Source of the DNA: CAZTQN01 sp964615765
GTDB taxonomy: Bacteria; Planctomycetota; Phycisphaerae; Phycisphaerales; UBA1924
Direction of reading: 5' to 3'
Length of the DNA stretch: 64,000 nt
Assembly (NCBI GenBank): GCA_964615765.1
Contig: CAZTQN010000009.1
Span: 59,247-123,246, forward strand
Part shown: positions 56,488 to 64,000 of the stretch, piece by piece
Layout: every line of letters begins with the position of its first letter
Position numbering within the stretch: position 1 is the first letter of the stretch
Made by a program: the position numbers and the translations under genes
The notes under the pieces: model-generated
Databases searched by the model: none
Seen by the model: only the letters and a program-made list of their open reading frames with translations
What the model was told of the DNA's origin: nothing

Positions 56488-59013
56488 TTAAGTGGTGGGG
56501 TTCCGCCGCTCCCCGCCCAGCGACGTCGCCAGCGAGGCCACGCCGTTCGGGCGCTGCACGGCCGGTCCGGATTCGCCGTTGACCGCATCCGCCGGCATCT
56601 GGGCCGCACCCGTCTCGCGTGCGGTTTCCGGCTGAGATCGTGACGCCGGCACGGGCGCGGGCGCCGCTGCCGGTGCCGCCGCCGCCCCCCCACCGCCGCC
56701 GCGGGCGCCGTCGCTCGTCCCCGCGCTGGGGTACACGATGCGTCCGTGATAGATGCTCGTCAGCGTGCGGCTGACCGCTTCGACCACCATGTTCAGTTCG
56801 CGCAGCGTCAGGTCGCAATCGTCGAACTGCCCGTCCATCAACCGCCGACTCGCGATCGCGCGCACCGTCGCGTCCAGGCGGGCCGCCGTCGGGTCCGGCA
56901 GCGCCCGCGTCGCGCTCTCCACCGCGTCGCACAGCAGCACGATCGCCGCTTCCTTCGTCCGCGGCTTGGGCCCCGCGTAGCGATACTCCAGTTCATCCGG
57001 CGGCTCGACGTCGTCGCCCTTGGCGATCGCCGCCTCCGCGTTCTTGCGGGCCCGGTGATAGAAGTACTCCACCAGCGTCGTGCCGTGGTGGCTCTCGATG
57101 AAGTGCCACAGCGGCCGCGGCAGGTTGAACTCCCGCGCCAGTTCCATCCCGTCCTTCACGTGCCCCACGATCACCAAGAGGCTCATCGCCGGGCTGAGTT
57201 TGTCGTGCTTGTTCACGCCCGGCGACTGGTTCTCCACGAAGTAGTCGGGCTTGTTCATCTTCCCGATGTCGTGGTACAGCGCCCCGACGTACGCGAGCAG
57301 CCCGTTGGCCCCGATCGATTCCGACGCCGCCTCCGCCAGGCTCGCCAGGTTCAGCGAGTGGTTGTACGTGCCTGGGGCGCGCTGCTGCAACTGCCGAAGC
57401 AGCGGCTGCTTAGGGTCGCGCAGTTCGACGAGCGTCATGCCCGTGGTGATGTCGAACGCACGTTCGAGCAGCGGGAGCACGAACAGCGTGACGCCCGCGA
57501 CCAGCAGCCCGCCGAAGCCCGCCAAGGCCGCGTCCCACGCCACCTGGCGCAGCGCCCGGGCCGATTCCATCGGGAGCGTCAACAGCCCGGCCAGGAACAC
57601 GCCCGCCGTGAGCGCCAGCCCGGACCACAGCCCCATCTTGATGAGCGCATCGCGGTCGCGCACCTCGCGCAATCGCCACACCGCGACGCCGACGCCCAGG
57701 ATCATCGCCGCGATCATCGGCGCGCCGAGGTCGAGGCTCACGCCCACCAGCAGCGCGTGCAGCACGGCGTACGCGAGCGCAACCCGCTGGTCATACGCGA
57801 CGCACAGCACCACCGCGACCAGCAGCGACGGCACCACGCACGTCAGCGCGATCAGGCCCGGCTGCGACACCGTCGCCGACATCATCGCGATCGCCATCCC
57901 GCCCAGCAGCGCCGCGATCGCCGCCATCCGCGTCGGGTTCCGCCGGATGCGCGGCACGAACAGCACGGCATACCCGAGCATCGCCGCGGCGAACCCGCTC
58001 GTCACCCCGACCACGCCCAGCGCCTCGATCCACCGCTCCCGCTTCGGGGCCGCGTCGCGCTCGTGCTGCAGCGCGAACCGCAGCACGTTCAACTGCTGCG
58101 TCGTCAGCACCTTCCCGCGGGTGTACAGCACGTCCCCCTCGGGGAACGACAGCGTCTTGGGCTCGATCTTCGCCGCCGCCTCGCTCTGCCGGGCCAGCGT
58201 GCGGTCCTTGTCGAACGTGTACGTCGGCCTGGGCTGGAACGCCAGCCGCGCGCTCACGACATCGAGCGCGGGACCCGAGAACCCGGCCCGCTCCGCCAGC
58301 CTTCGAAGATCGTCCGTCAGCGTCGGGCTCTCGACGCTCAGGGGGTTGGCCCGCGTCTGCGGGCCCGCGGCGGACTTGGCGACAAACTGCGTGCTCGCCG
58401 CCCCCGGTGATTGCAGTTCCATCTGCGCGCTCGCGCCGGTCTGCTCAACCTGGAACGTCGCCGCCTCAAGGATCGGCGTGCGCGCGAGCTGGTCGGCCAG
58501 CCGCGCCACCCGCTCGCCCCACGCCTTCGAGATCTCGCCGTCGCCCTCGATGAACTGGCGGATCGCCGGCAGGTTCTCCGCCGTCAGCCCGAACTGGCGC
58601 TGCAGCGTCGGCTCGACCTTGTCCAGCGCGTCGGCGTCGCGCAGCGCCGAGGGCAGACCCTCCAGGCTCGTGCGCAGGCCGCTCAACGCCTCCTCGATCG
58701 CGACATACACCCGCGGCGTCTGCAACCGGGCGGCGGACCGCGCCTGCTCCGTCGCCGGCTCGTCCGGCAACCGGAACTCCCGCTCCACCACCCGCGTCTG
58801 GCTCATCACGCGGTTGTGATCCACCAGCGGCTGGCGACGGGCCCACAGCGCCGTCATGCTCACCGCCGCCACGAACACGCCCCAGATCACCAGCGCCAGC
58901 AGAAAGTTCTTCGACTGCAGCGGCTTGCGCCACCCCGACGCCGACGCCTCGATCTCGCGGCGCAGCTCCTCCGTTCGGGAGCGCTGTCCGGGCTTGACGA
59001 GGTCTCGGGCCAT
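56488..59013 (-). CDS. 7TM-HD phosphohydrolase (PgpH-like, candidate c-di-AMP phosphodiesterase)
   Basis: 841 residues. One N-terminal span (about 36-56) is followed by an extracytoplasmic 7TMR-HDED domain (60-325). Seven spans at about 335-530 come next, then an HD domain whose motif is ALYHDIGKMNKPDYF near residue 580 with a following GHVKDG and ESHHGTTLVEYFY. The last 80 residues are a Gly/Ala/Pro tail. The PgpH class breaks c-di-AMP, controlling osmotic balance and wall state; that it does so here is inferred from family. It starts 48 bases after phoH on the same strand, a pairing common in bacteria. Confidence 0.92.
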   Translation of the reverse strand: MARDLVKPGQRSRTEELRREIEASASGWRKPLQSKNFLLALVIWGVFVAAVSMTALWARRQPLVDHNRVMSQTRVVEREFRLPDEPATEQARSAARLQTPRVYVAIEEALSGLRTSLEGLPSALRDADALDKVEPTLQRQFGLTAENLPAIRQFIEGDGEISKAWGERVARLADQLARTPILEAATFQVEQTGASAQMELQSPGAASTQFVAKSAAGPQTRANPLSVESPTLTDDLRRLAERAGFSGPALDVVSARLAFQPRPTYTFDKDRTLARQSEAAAKIEPKTLSFPEGDVLYTRGKVLTTQQLNVLRFALQHERDAAPKRERWIEALGVVGVTSGFAAAMLGYAVLFVPRIRRNPTRMAAIAALLGGMAIAMMSATVSQPGLIALTCVVPSLLVAVVLCVAYDQRVALAYAVLHALLVGVSLDLGAPMIAAMILGVGVAVWRLREVRDRDALIKMGLWSGLALTAGVFLAGLLTLPMESARALRQVAWDAALAGFGGLLVAGVTLFVLPLLERAFDITTGMTLVELRDPKQPLLRQLQQRAPGTYNHSLNLASLAEAASESIGANGLLAYVGALYHDIGKMNKPDYFVENQSPGVNKHDKLSPAMSLLVIVGHVKDGMELAREFNLPRPLWHFIESHHGTTLVEYFYHRARKNAEAAIAKGDDVEPPDELEYRYAGPKPRTKEAAIVLLCDAVESATRALPDPTAARLDATVRAIASRRLMDGQFDDCDLTLRELNMVVEAVSRTLTSIYHGRIVYPSAGTSDGARGGGGGAAAAPAAAPAPVPASRSQPETARETGAAQMPADAVNGESGPAVQRPNGVASLATSLGGERRNPTT

Positions 59014-59061
59014 AGGTGCGGGTTCTTCGGCAGGGATTCGTGAGGATTCGACGCGTGCGGG

Positions 59062-60213
59062 TCAGTCGGCTTCAGCAGGAAGATCGTCCGGCGGCGCGCC
59101 GGACTCGTCGCCCTTGCCGCGGTTGGAACCATGACGGCTGCGCGAGCCGCGCTGTCCACGCGGCCCGCTCCGACCCTCCGCCACATCGGGGGAGTCGCCC
59201 GCATACGCCTCAACAATGCGCTGCACCAGCGCATGCCGCACGATGTCCGCCTTGTCGAGGTGGATGAACTCAACCCCGCGGACGCGGCTCAATCGCCGGG
59301 CGGCGTCGATCAGCCCGCTCTGCGTCGGGTCGGGCAGGTCGATCTGCGTCACATCGCCCGTGACGATCATCTTCGAGCCGTGCCCCATGCGCGTCAGGAA
59401 CATCTGCATCTGCCCGCGCGTGGTGTTCTGCGCCTCATCAAGAATGATGATCGAACGGTTCAGCGTGCGCCCGCGCATGTACGCCAGCGGGCAGATCTCC
59501 ACCACGTCGCTGGCGACGAACCGCTTCATGGTGGTGTAGTCCATCATGTCGTGCAGCGCGTCCAGCAGCGGGCGCAGGTACGGGTTGACCTTCGCCTGCA
59601 AATCCCCCGGCAGGAAGCCCAGCCGCTCCCCCGCTTCGACCGCCGGGCGGACCAGGATCACCTTGCGAGCACGCTCATGCTTGAGCAGGTGCACCGCCGC
59701 GGCGACCGCGAGGTACGTCTTGCCCGTGCCCGCGGGCCCGATGCCGAACACCAGATCGTGATCGCGGATCGCTTCCAGATACCGCTGCTGATTGGGCGTC
59801 TTGGCACGGACAGGGCGTCCGTCGGCGTAGACATCCAGATGATCCTGCCACGCCGGGCCCATGCGCCGATCGGTGCCCTCGTCCTGCGCATCGTCCCCCT
59901 CCGCACCCTCGAGCACGCCCGAGGCGGCTTGGCCCACCAGGTCGACGACCTGCTGACGCGACAGCGACTCATCACGCCGCGACGCCGCGTGCAACCGCTC
60001 AAGAACCCCGCGCGCCGCCAGCACCGCCGGCCGCTCGCCCGAGACGTGCACCGCGCCCTCCCGGGCCAGCACCTTGACGCCCAGGGCCTCGCGGATGATC
60101 TTGAGATTGCGGTCGCCCGCGCCGAGCATGACGACGCGTTCGGCGCCCTGAGGGACTTTGATCGTGTACTCCAAGGGGTACGCTTGCTCGCACGCCGCGG
60201 CCCGCACGCGCAC
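59062..60213 (-). CDS. phoH: PhoH-family ATPase
   Basis: 383 residues. An N-terminal KH-like part (about 15-75, EYTIKVPQGAERVVMLGAGD) suggests RNA binding. The P-loop domain follows: GPAGTGKTYLAVAAAV, VRPAVEAGERLGFLPGDL, IIILDEAQNTTRGQMQMFLT and VTGDVTQIDLPDPTQSGL. An Arg/Gly-rich tail (GPRGQRGSRSRHGSNRG) is unusual and may also bind RNA. It starts at GTG 60213; TTG 60174 is an alternative closer to the conserved head. Upstream of and likely co-transcribed with the PgpH-like gene. Confidence 0.92.
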   Translation of the reverse strand: MRVRAAACEQAYPLEYTIKVPQGAERVVMLGAGDRNLKIIREALGVKVLAREGAVHVSGERPAVLAARGVLERLHAASRRDESLSRQQVVDLVGQAASGVLEGAEGDDAQDEGTDRRMGPAWQDHLDVYADGRPVRAKTPNQQRYLEAIRDHDLVFGIGPAGTGKTYLAVAAAVHLLKHERARKVILVRPAVEAGERLGFLPGDLQAKVNPYLRPLLDALHDMMDYTTMKRFVASDVVEICPLAYMRGRTLNRSIIILDEAQNTTRGQMQMFLTRMGHGSKMIVTGDVTQIDLPDPTQSGLIDAARRLSRVRGVEFIHLDKADIVRHALVQRIVEAYAGDSPDVAEGRSGPRGQRGSRSRHGSNRGKGDESGAPPDDLPAEAD

Positions 60214-60296
60214 GCGGCTGGCGGACCGGCAGCGACCAGGATCGGTCGGGTCTGTCAGTGTATTCGCCCGCCAGACTCGAACAGGGTGAGCCCGCC

Positions 60297-60830
60297 GTGA
60301 CCCCCCGCATGAACCCCCACAGGCCCCCCGTCATCGCCGCCCTGATCGCACTTTGTTCGGTGCTTTCGCCCGGTCGCCGACCGCACGCGACGCCCGCGCG
60401 GCGAAGTGATGCCCTTCTGGCCCCCCTGCTCTTCACCCTCGTCGGCTGCGCCGGCACGCCCGCGCCGCTGCCCGACGTGCCCGTCCAGCGTGTCGGCGGG
60501 TGGACCACCGGCGCCGTCGTCGGCGATTGGAACGACGTCGAACCCGCCGTCCGCGTCGGTGTTGAGCAGGGCGAGGCCGCCATCGAGCGCATCACGCCCG
60601 CCGCCGACGCGACGACGCTCACGTTCGATCTCCGCACCCATCTCGACGAGGACGCCCGCGTCCGCGTCACGCGCGAACTCGGCGGGCACGCCGACGGCGA
60701 ACGCATCACACTCCGCATCGCCTGCCGCATCGAGCCCTTCGGCGACGCGGCCCGCGAAGAACGCCTCATCGAACTCATCGCCCGCCGCCTGACGCAGCTC
60801 ACCGGCGTTGAGTTTGCGCCCATCGAGTAA
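60297..60830 (+). CDS. Hypothetical lipoprotein
   Basis: 177 residues from GTG 60297, with GGGTGAG at 60284-60290 as ribosome site. A late lipobox (FTLVGC) lies after two hydrophobic stretches, so the signal peptide is long. The body has strands TLTFDLRTHLDEDARVRVT and RITLRIACRIEPFG and a closing helix around LIELIARRLTQL. No domain recognised. ATG 60309 is an alternative start. Confidence 0.68.
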   Translation: MTPRMNPHRPPVIAALIALCSVLSPGRRPHATPARRSDALLAPLLFTLVGCAGTPAPLPDVPVQRVGGWTTGAVVGDWNDVEPAVRVGVEQGEAAIERITPAADATTLTFDLRTHLDEDARVRVTRELGGHADGERITLRIACRIEPFGDAAREERLIELIARRLTQLTGVEFAPIE

Positions 60831-61005
60831 CACGCCGCGGCGCCCCGATCGGGTTCTGATCGCACATACTGATCACTGATCTCATGTTCCGCGGCACAGA
60901 TCGCCGCGCATGTACGTTCATTGCTGGCACACGCCGCGATCTCGGTTCATGCTTTTGATGTCGTTCGTGGATCACCTCGGAACTCTCCACGCAGGAGTGC
61001 TCGCA

Positions 61006-61590
61006 ATGTCCGCGCGGTATCAACGCACGCTGATCGCATTCGGCCTCTTGGCTCTCTCCACCGGCGCAAACGCCCAGTCCCTCGCGACCGACCCTCTGGC
61101 CACGGCCCGCGGCCTGGCTCAGTTCCCCTTCCCCAGCGCGCGGCTGGAATCCGCCGCGTACGCCCCCGGCACCGTCGGCGGCCCCGGCTTCTCCGCTGAT
61201 CGCTGGGTGTACGCCTACCAGCTCTTCTCCTCGTCGTCCATCTCGCGCCTCGACGTCCACTTCGTCCTCGGCGGCGGCGGATCCGATGTCGCCTTCAACC
61301 CGCTCTACGGCGTTCCCGGCGGCGCCACACCCTCCGTCACCAACCCCTTCGGACTCCCCGGTGTCGACGGCGGCCTCCGCGCCCTGTTCGCTCCCCCACT
61401 CGCCGCGGACCAACGCTCCGTCGTCTTCTGGTTCACGTCCGTGTCGTCGCCCTTTCCGGGCATCGCCGGGCTCAACGGCGACCAGTTCTCCGCGTGGGAA
61501 GGCACGATCCTCTCGCCCATCCCCGCGCCGGGCGCGCTGACCCTGCTCACGATGGGCGGCGTGTTCGCCATTCCGCGGCGTCGCCGCTGA
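61006..61590 (+). CDS. Exported PEP-CTERM protein
   Basis: 194 residues. Signal peptide ending in ANAQS. A beta-rich body (WVYAYQLFSSSSISRLDVHF, SVVFWFTSVSSPFPG). Tail SPIPAPGALTLLTMGGVFA followed by IPRRRR: PEP-type motif, hydrophobic stretch, arginines. AGGAG at 60993-60997 is eight bases ahead of the ATG. Its leader lacks the GNRA hairpin found at the other two PEP-CTERM genes. The last base is six bases from the end of the convergent glycosyltransferase gene. Confidence 0.85.
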   Translation: MSARYQRTLIAFGLLALSTGANAQSLATDPLATARGLAQFPFPSARLESAAYAPGTVGGPGFSADRWVYAYQLFSSSSISRLDVHFVLGGGGSDVAFNPLYGVPGGATPSVTNPFGLPGVDGGLRALFAPPLAADQRSVVFWFTSVSSPFPGIAGLNGDQFSAWEGTILSPIPAPGALTLLTMGGVFAIPRRRR

Positions 61591-61596
61591 TCGGGC

Positions 61597-63168
61597 TTAC
61601 CGAGCGCCGACGTACATCGCCTTGGCGTGATGGGCCGCGTCGGCGATCGCACGCCCGTATGCGCCCACGCACTTCTCCGCCGCCCCGTCCCACGTCAGCT
61701 TGCGCAGTTCGAACGCGCCGTGCTCGCGCAGCGTCGCGCCCAGCGGCGCATGCCGCAGCACGGCGACGATCTTGTTCGCCATCTCGTCGATGTCCCAGAA
61801 ATCGACCTTCAGCGCGTGCGTCAGCACCTCGCTCACGCCCGACTGCTTGGAGATGATCACCGGCACGTCGTTCCGCATCGCCTCCAGCGGCGCGATCCCG
61901 AACGGCTCCGACACGCTCGGCATCACGTAGCAGTCCGCCATGCGGAACACCTCGTCCACCTGCTTCCCGCGCAGGAAGCCCGTGAACAGCACGCGGTGCC
62001 CGATCCCGTAATGGGCCGCCTCTTCGATCACGCGCGTCGTCATGTCGCCCGAGCCGGCGACGACGAACTTCACGTTCGGCACCACCTCCAGCACGCGCTT
62101 CGCCGCCCGGATGAAGTACTCCGGCCCCTTCTGCATCGTGATCCGCCCGAGGAACAGCACGATGCGGTCCGACGACTCGATCCGGTCGCCCTCGTGCGGC
62201 TGCAAGTACTCGTGATCGATGCCGTTGTACACCACGTCGGTCTTGCCAACATCCACGCCGTAGCGCCGCACGCAGATCGACTGCGTCAGGTTGGAGACGC
62301 ACACCACGCGGGCCGCGCCGTGCATCCCGCGCCGCTCGATGTCGTACACGCGCTGGTTGATGTTGTCGCCGGAGCGGTCGAACTCCGTCGAGTGCACGTG
62401 CACGACCAGCGGGCGCCCCGTCACCGCCGACAGCGCCAGCCCCGCCGGGAACGTCATCCAGTCGTGCGCGTGGATGACATCGAACCGCTCCCCGCGTGAA
62501 ATCGAAACCACCAGCCGCGCATACCGCTCGGCGTTCGCGACCATGTCGCCCTGATACGCAACACCCGCCCCGCCGCCGAAACCCGGCGAGCCGGGCGGCC
62601 CGAGGTCGCGCAGCGACACGCCGGCCTCGTAATCCATCGCCCGGGCCACGGCCCGCGCCGACCGCGCGTCCAGGTCGGGGAACATCGAGTGCCCGTGCTC
62701 ATGCCCGTCGCCGGCGTGCGCCGCGGCCTCCGCGTCGTCGTCGACGTCGATCTCCGCGCCGTCCGGGCCGGCCACCTTGCGAGCCGGTCGGAACGACTGA
62801 TACGGCGAGCCGAACGGCGACGGGATCGCCCGGAAGATCGTGTGGCTGAACCCCTCCATCGTGTACGACGTCGCGCCGAGCAGCGCCGCGTTCCCGGCCG
62901 ACTCGGCCGGTATCTCGCCCACGCGCCCGGGCCCCTGCCCGCCACCGCCCGCCGCCCCCGGCGCCGGCGGCGTCCACGCCAGCGAGCGGATCTCCGCCGG
63001 CGACAGCAGCCGGATGTGCGAGGCCTGCGTGCGGTCCACCGGCCGTGGCAGCACGAACACCACTTCATGACCCAGGCGGTCCAGCGCCTTGGTCAATCCA
63101 TAGCAGGCGGTGCCCAGACCGCCCGCGATGAAGGGGGGGAACTCCCAACCGAGCATCATGATCCGCAT
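61597..63168 (-). CDS. Glycosyltransferase family 4, glycogen-synthase-like head
   Basis: 523 residues. The head MLGWEFPPFIAGGLGTACYG has the lysine-less GGLG loop of starch/glycogen synthase-like GT-B enzymes. The donor half has VLFLGRITMQKGPEYFIRAA and the EX7E motif SEPFGIAPLEAMRNDVPVI. A variable insert (about residues 60-195) is Pro/Gly-rich and contains an acidic plus histidine segment, EIDVDDDAEAAAHAGDGHEH. Its role is unknown. Cytoplasmic; donor and product unassigned. Confidence 0.88.
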   Translation of the reverse strand: MRIMMLGWEFPPFIAGGLGTACYGLTKALDRLGHEVVFVLPRPVDRTQASHIRLLSPAEIRSLAWTPPAPGAAGGGGQGPGRVGEIPAESAGNAALLGATSYTMEGFSHTIFRAIPSPFGSPYQSFRPARKVAGPDGAEIDVDDDAEAAAHAGDGHEHGHSMFPDLDARSARAVARAMDYEAGVSLRDLGPPGSPGFGGGAGVAYQGDMVANAERYARLVVSISRGERFDVIHAHDWMTFPAGLALSAVTGRPLVVHVHSTEFDRSGDNINQRVYDIERRGMHGAARVVCVSNLTQSICVRRYGVDVGKTDVVYNGIDHEYLQPHEGDRIESSDRIVLFLGRITMQKGPEYFIRAAKRVLEVVPNVKFVVAGSGDMTTRVIEEAAHYGIGHRVLFTGFLRGKQVDEVFRMADCYVMPSVSEPFGIAPLEAMRNDVPVIISKQSGVSEVLTHALKVDFWDIDEMANKIVAVLRHAPLGATLREHGAFELRKLTWDGAAEKCVGAYGRAIADAAHHAKAMYVGAR

Positions 63169-63217
63169 GGCGTGCGAGGGTAGGCGCACGCGCACGTCGC
63201 CCCGCGCCGGCCACGCG

Positions 63218-64000
63218 CTATCCGCGCCGCACCCACGACCGCACCGCATCCACCACCATCCGCAGCAGACTCCGGACAGGGAACGGCGCGTACCCCGAGA
63301 TCACCATCGCCACGCACCCGTTCTTCGACGTCGGCACGCCGTGCGTCACGCCCGGCTGCACGCGGAAGTAATCCCCCGCCACCAGCCGCTCATCCCCGAT
63401 CGAGAGGTCGCCCTCGATCACGTACACCTCTTCCAGCCCCGCGTGCCCGTGATCCGGCAAGGCCGTGCCCGCGTCCATCTTGAGCAGGATCGTCCGCCGA
63501 TTGTGCCGGCGATCGGCGACCAGCGTGCGATACCGCACGCCCTTCACACCGGTGAGCTTCCACCGCTGCTCGCGCGCCCGCAGAACCACCAGCCCACCCG
63601 GCCCGGCGCCGCTCGCACCCTCGCCCGACCCAACCCAGGCCCCGACGGGCACGCCGCGACCATCGTCCGCGCCCTCCTCTTCAACCTCGCCCTCAGCGAA
63701 GCGGCGATACTCCTCGGCGTCGCGGGCGGCGAGGTCCCCATCCACACGCGCCATCACCGCCGCTTTCAGCACCGGCGCCGGGCTCACCGGCTCGTTCAGC
63801 AGCGCCTCCGCCGCCGGGCTCAGGTCGCGCACCGCCGCCATCAGCCGCTCGTCGCCCGCGTCCAACTGAGCCTGCACAAACACCCCCTCTTCTGCCGACA
63901 GCGCCCCAGCGATCAGCAGCGCCGCGAGTTCCTCCGGCGTCGTCCCGGCCAACGTTGCCGGCAGCCCGGCCGGCGGCCAGGGCCCGGGTTCGGGAGAAGG
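63218..64000 (-). CDS. ChrR-like cupin (anti-sigma type), 5' end outside window
   Basis: At least 260 residues; the frame is open to the right edge, so the start is beyond it (TTG 63952 is internal). The N-terminal helical part (TPEELAALLIAGALSAEEG) resembles the ASD region of ChrR anti-sigma factors. The cupin half has LPDHGHAGLEEVYVIEGDLS and VQPGVTHGVPTSKN, supplying the two-His, Glu, His metal set. An acidic/Gly linker lies between. If it is a ChrR relative it would bind an ECF sigma factor encoded just outside to the right. Confidence 0.8.
   Translation of the reverse strand, partial: PSPEPGPWPPAGLPATLAGTTPEELAALLIAGALSAEEGVFVQAQLDAGDERLMAAVRDLSPAAEALLNEPVSPAPVLKAAVMARVDGDLAARDAEEYRRFAEGEVEEEGADDGRGVPVGAWVGSGEGASGAGPGGLVVLRAREQRWKLTGVKGVRYRTLVADRRHNRRTILLKMDAGTALPDHGHAGLEEVYVIEGDLSIGDERLVAGDYFRVQPGVTHGVPTSKNGCVAMVISGYAPFPVRSLLRMVVDAVRSWVRRG

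Noticed and set aside
60922..60941. Second sigma-54-like site (CTGGCAC) ahead of the PEP-CTERM gene at 61006
   Set aside because: The GG element is present but no GC lies ten bases downstream, so the -24/-12 spacing fails.

Overview
The window is high-G+C chromosomal DNA (most stretches I sampled are about two-thirds G+C) that looks like a Phycisphaerae-type planctomycete. The reasons are three secreted proteins with short PEP-CTERM-like tails, two proteins ending in dockerin-like EF-hand dyads, a gluzincin-like lipoprotein of the DUF1570 kind, an ECF42-type sigma factor paired with a DGPF protein, a PqaA-like lipoprotein, and frequent GTG/TTG starts with weak ribosome binding sites. The class assignment is an inference. 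I found no rRNA, tRNA, CRISPR array, transposase or prophage.

Layout. 1-3730: the end of thiE, a lower-G+C SIR2-domain gene standing alone, and a TPR protein. 3891-12385: valS overlapping a peptidase-like lipoprotein gene, a secreted GH13 amylase-like enzyme with a dockerin, and an NTF2-like protein. 12730-18786 (minus): cysteine desulfurase, a DUF4190-like membrane protein, MlaF and MlaD lipid-transport parts without a permease, and a secreted lipase-like hydrolase. 19215-21746: infC, starting at a rare AUC codon, then a mntA-hepT toxin-antitoxin pair and a beta-propeller/dockerin protein. 21778-30346: uvrB and uvrA flanking two tandem glycosyltransferases and a small membrane protein. 30488-37121: tag, a phosphohexomutase, a membrane P-loop ATPase, a YdeI-like protein and a MacB-like permease. 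37373-42913: DGPF protein plus ECF42 sigma factor, then dinG, rsmG and a lipoprotein on the other strand. 43092-53756: dnaK behind a sigma-54-like site, PEP-CTERM genes, an LpxH-like phosphoesterase, PqaA, MsrB-MsrA and an S46 peptidase. 54023-64000: an NTF2 paralogue, a LuxR-sensor-like protein, a protein resembling plant IQM proteins, PgpH-like and PhoH proteins, a glycosyltransferase, and a ChrR-like cupin cut by the right edge.

The strongest unexplained structure is a set of short tandem repeat families (7- and 8-base units) scattered between genes. They also sit in frame inside three housekeeping genes, valS, uvrB and uvrA. They resemble in style the STRR heptamers known from filamentous cyanobacteria. 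A second palindrome family (core CGCTCCGCG) lies in and beside uvrA. Two PEP-CTERM genes share a leader made of a GNRA-capped hairpin, a long purine Shine-Dalgarno tract and the same first codons, which suggests a common post-transcriptional control element.

Functionally the window mixes information processing (ValS, IF3, RsmG, UvrA/B, DinG, Tag, DnaK) with cell-envelope and surface work (Mla, glycosyltransferases, phosphohexomutase, LpxH-like, PEP-CTERM and dockerin proteins). Candidate defence or stress modules (SIR2, MntA-HepT) are inserted between them.
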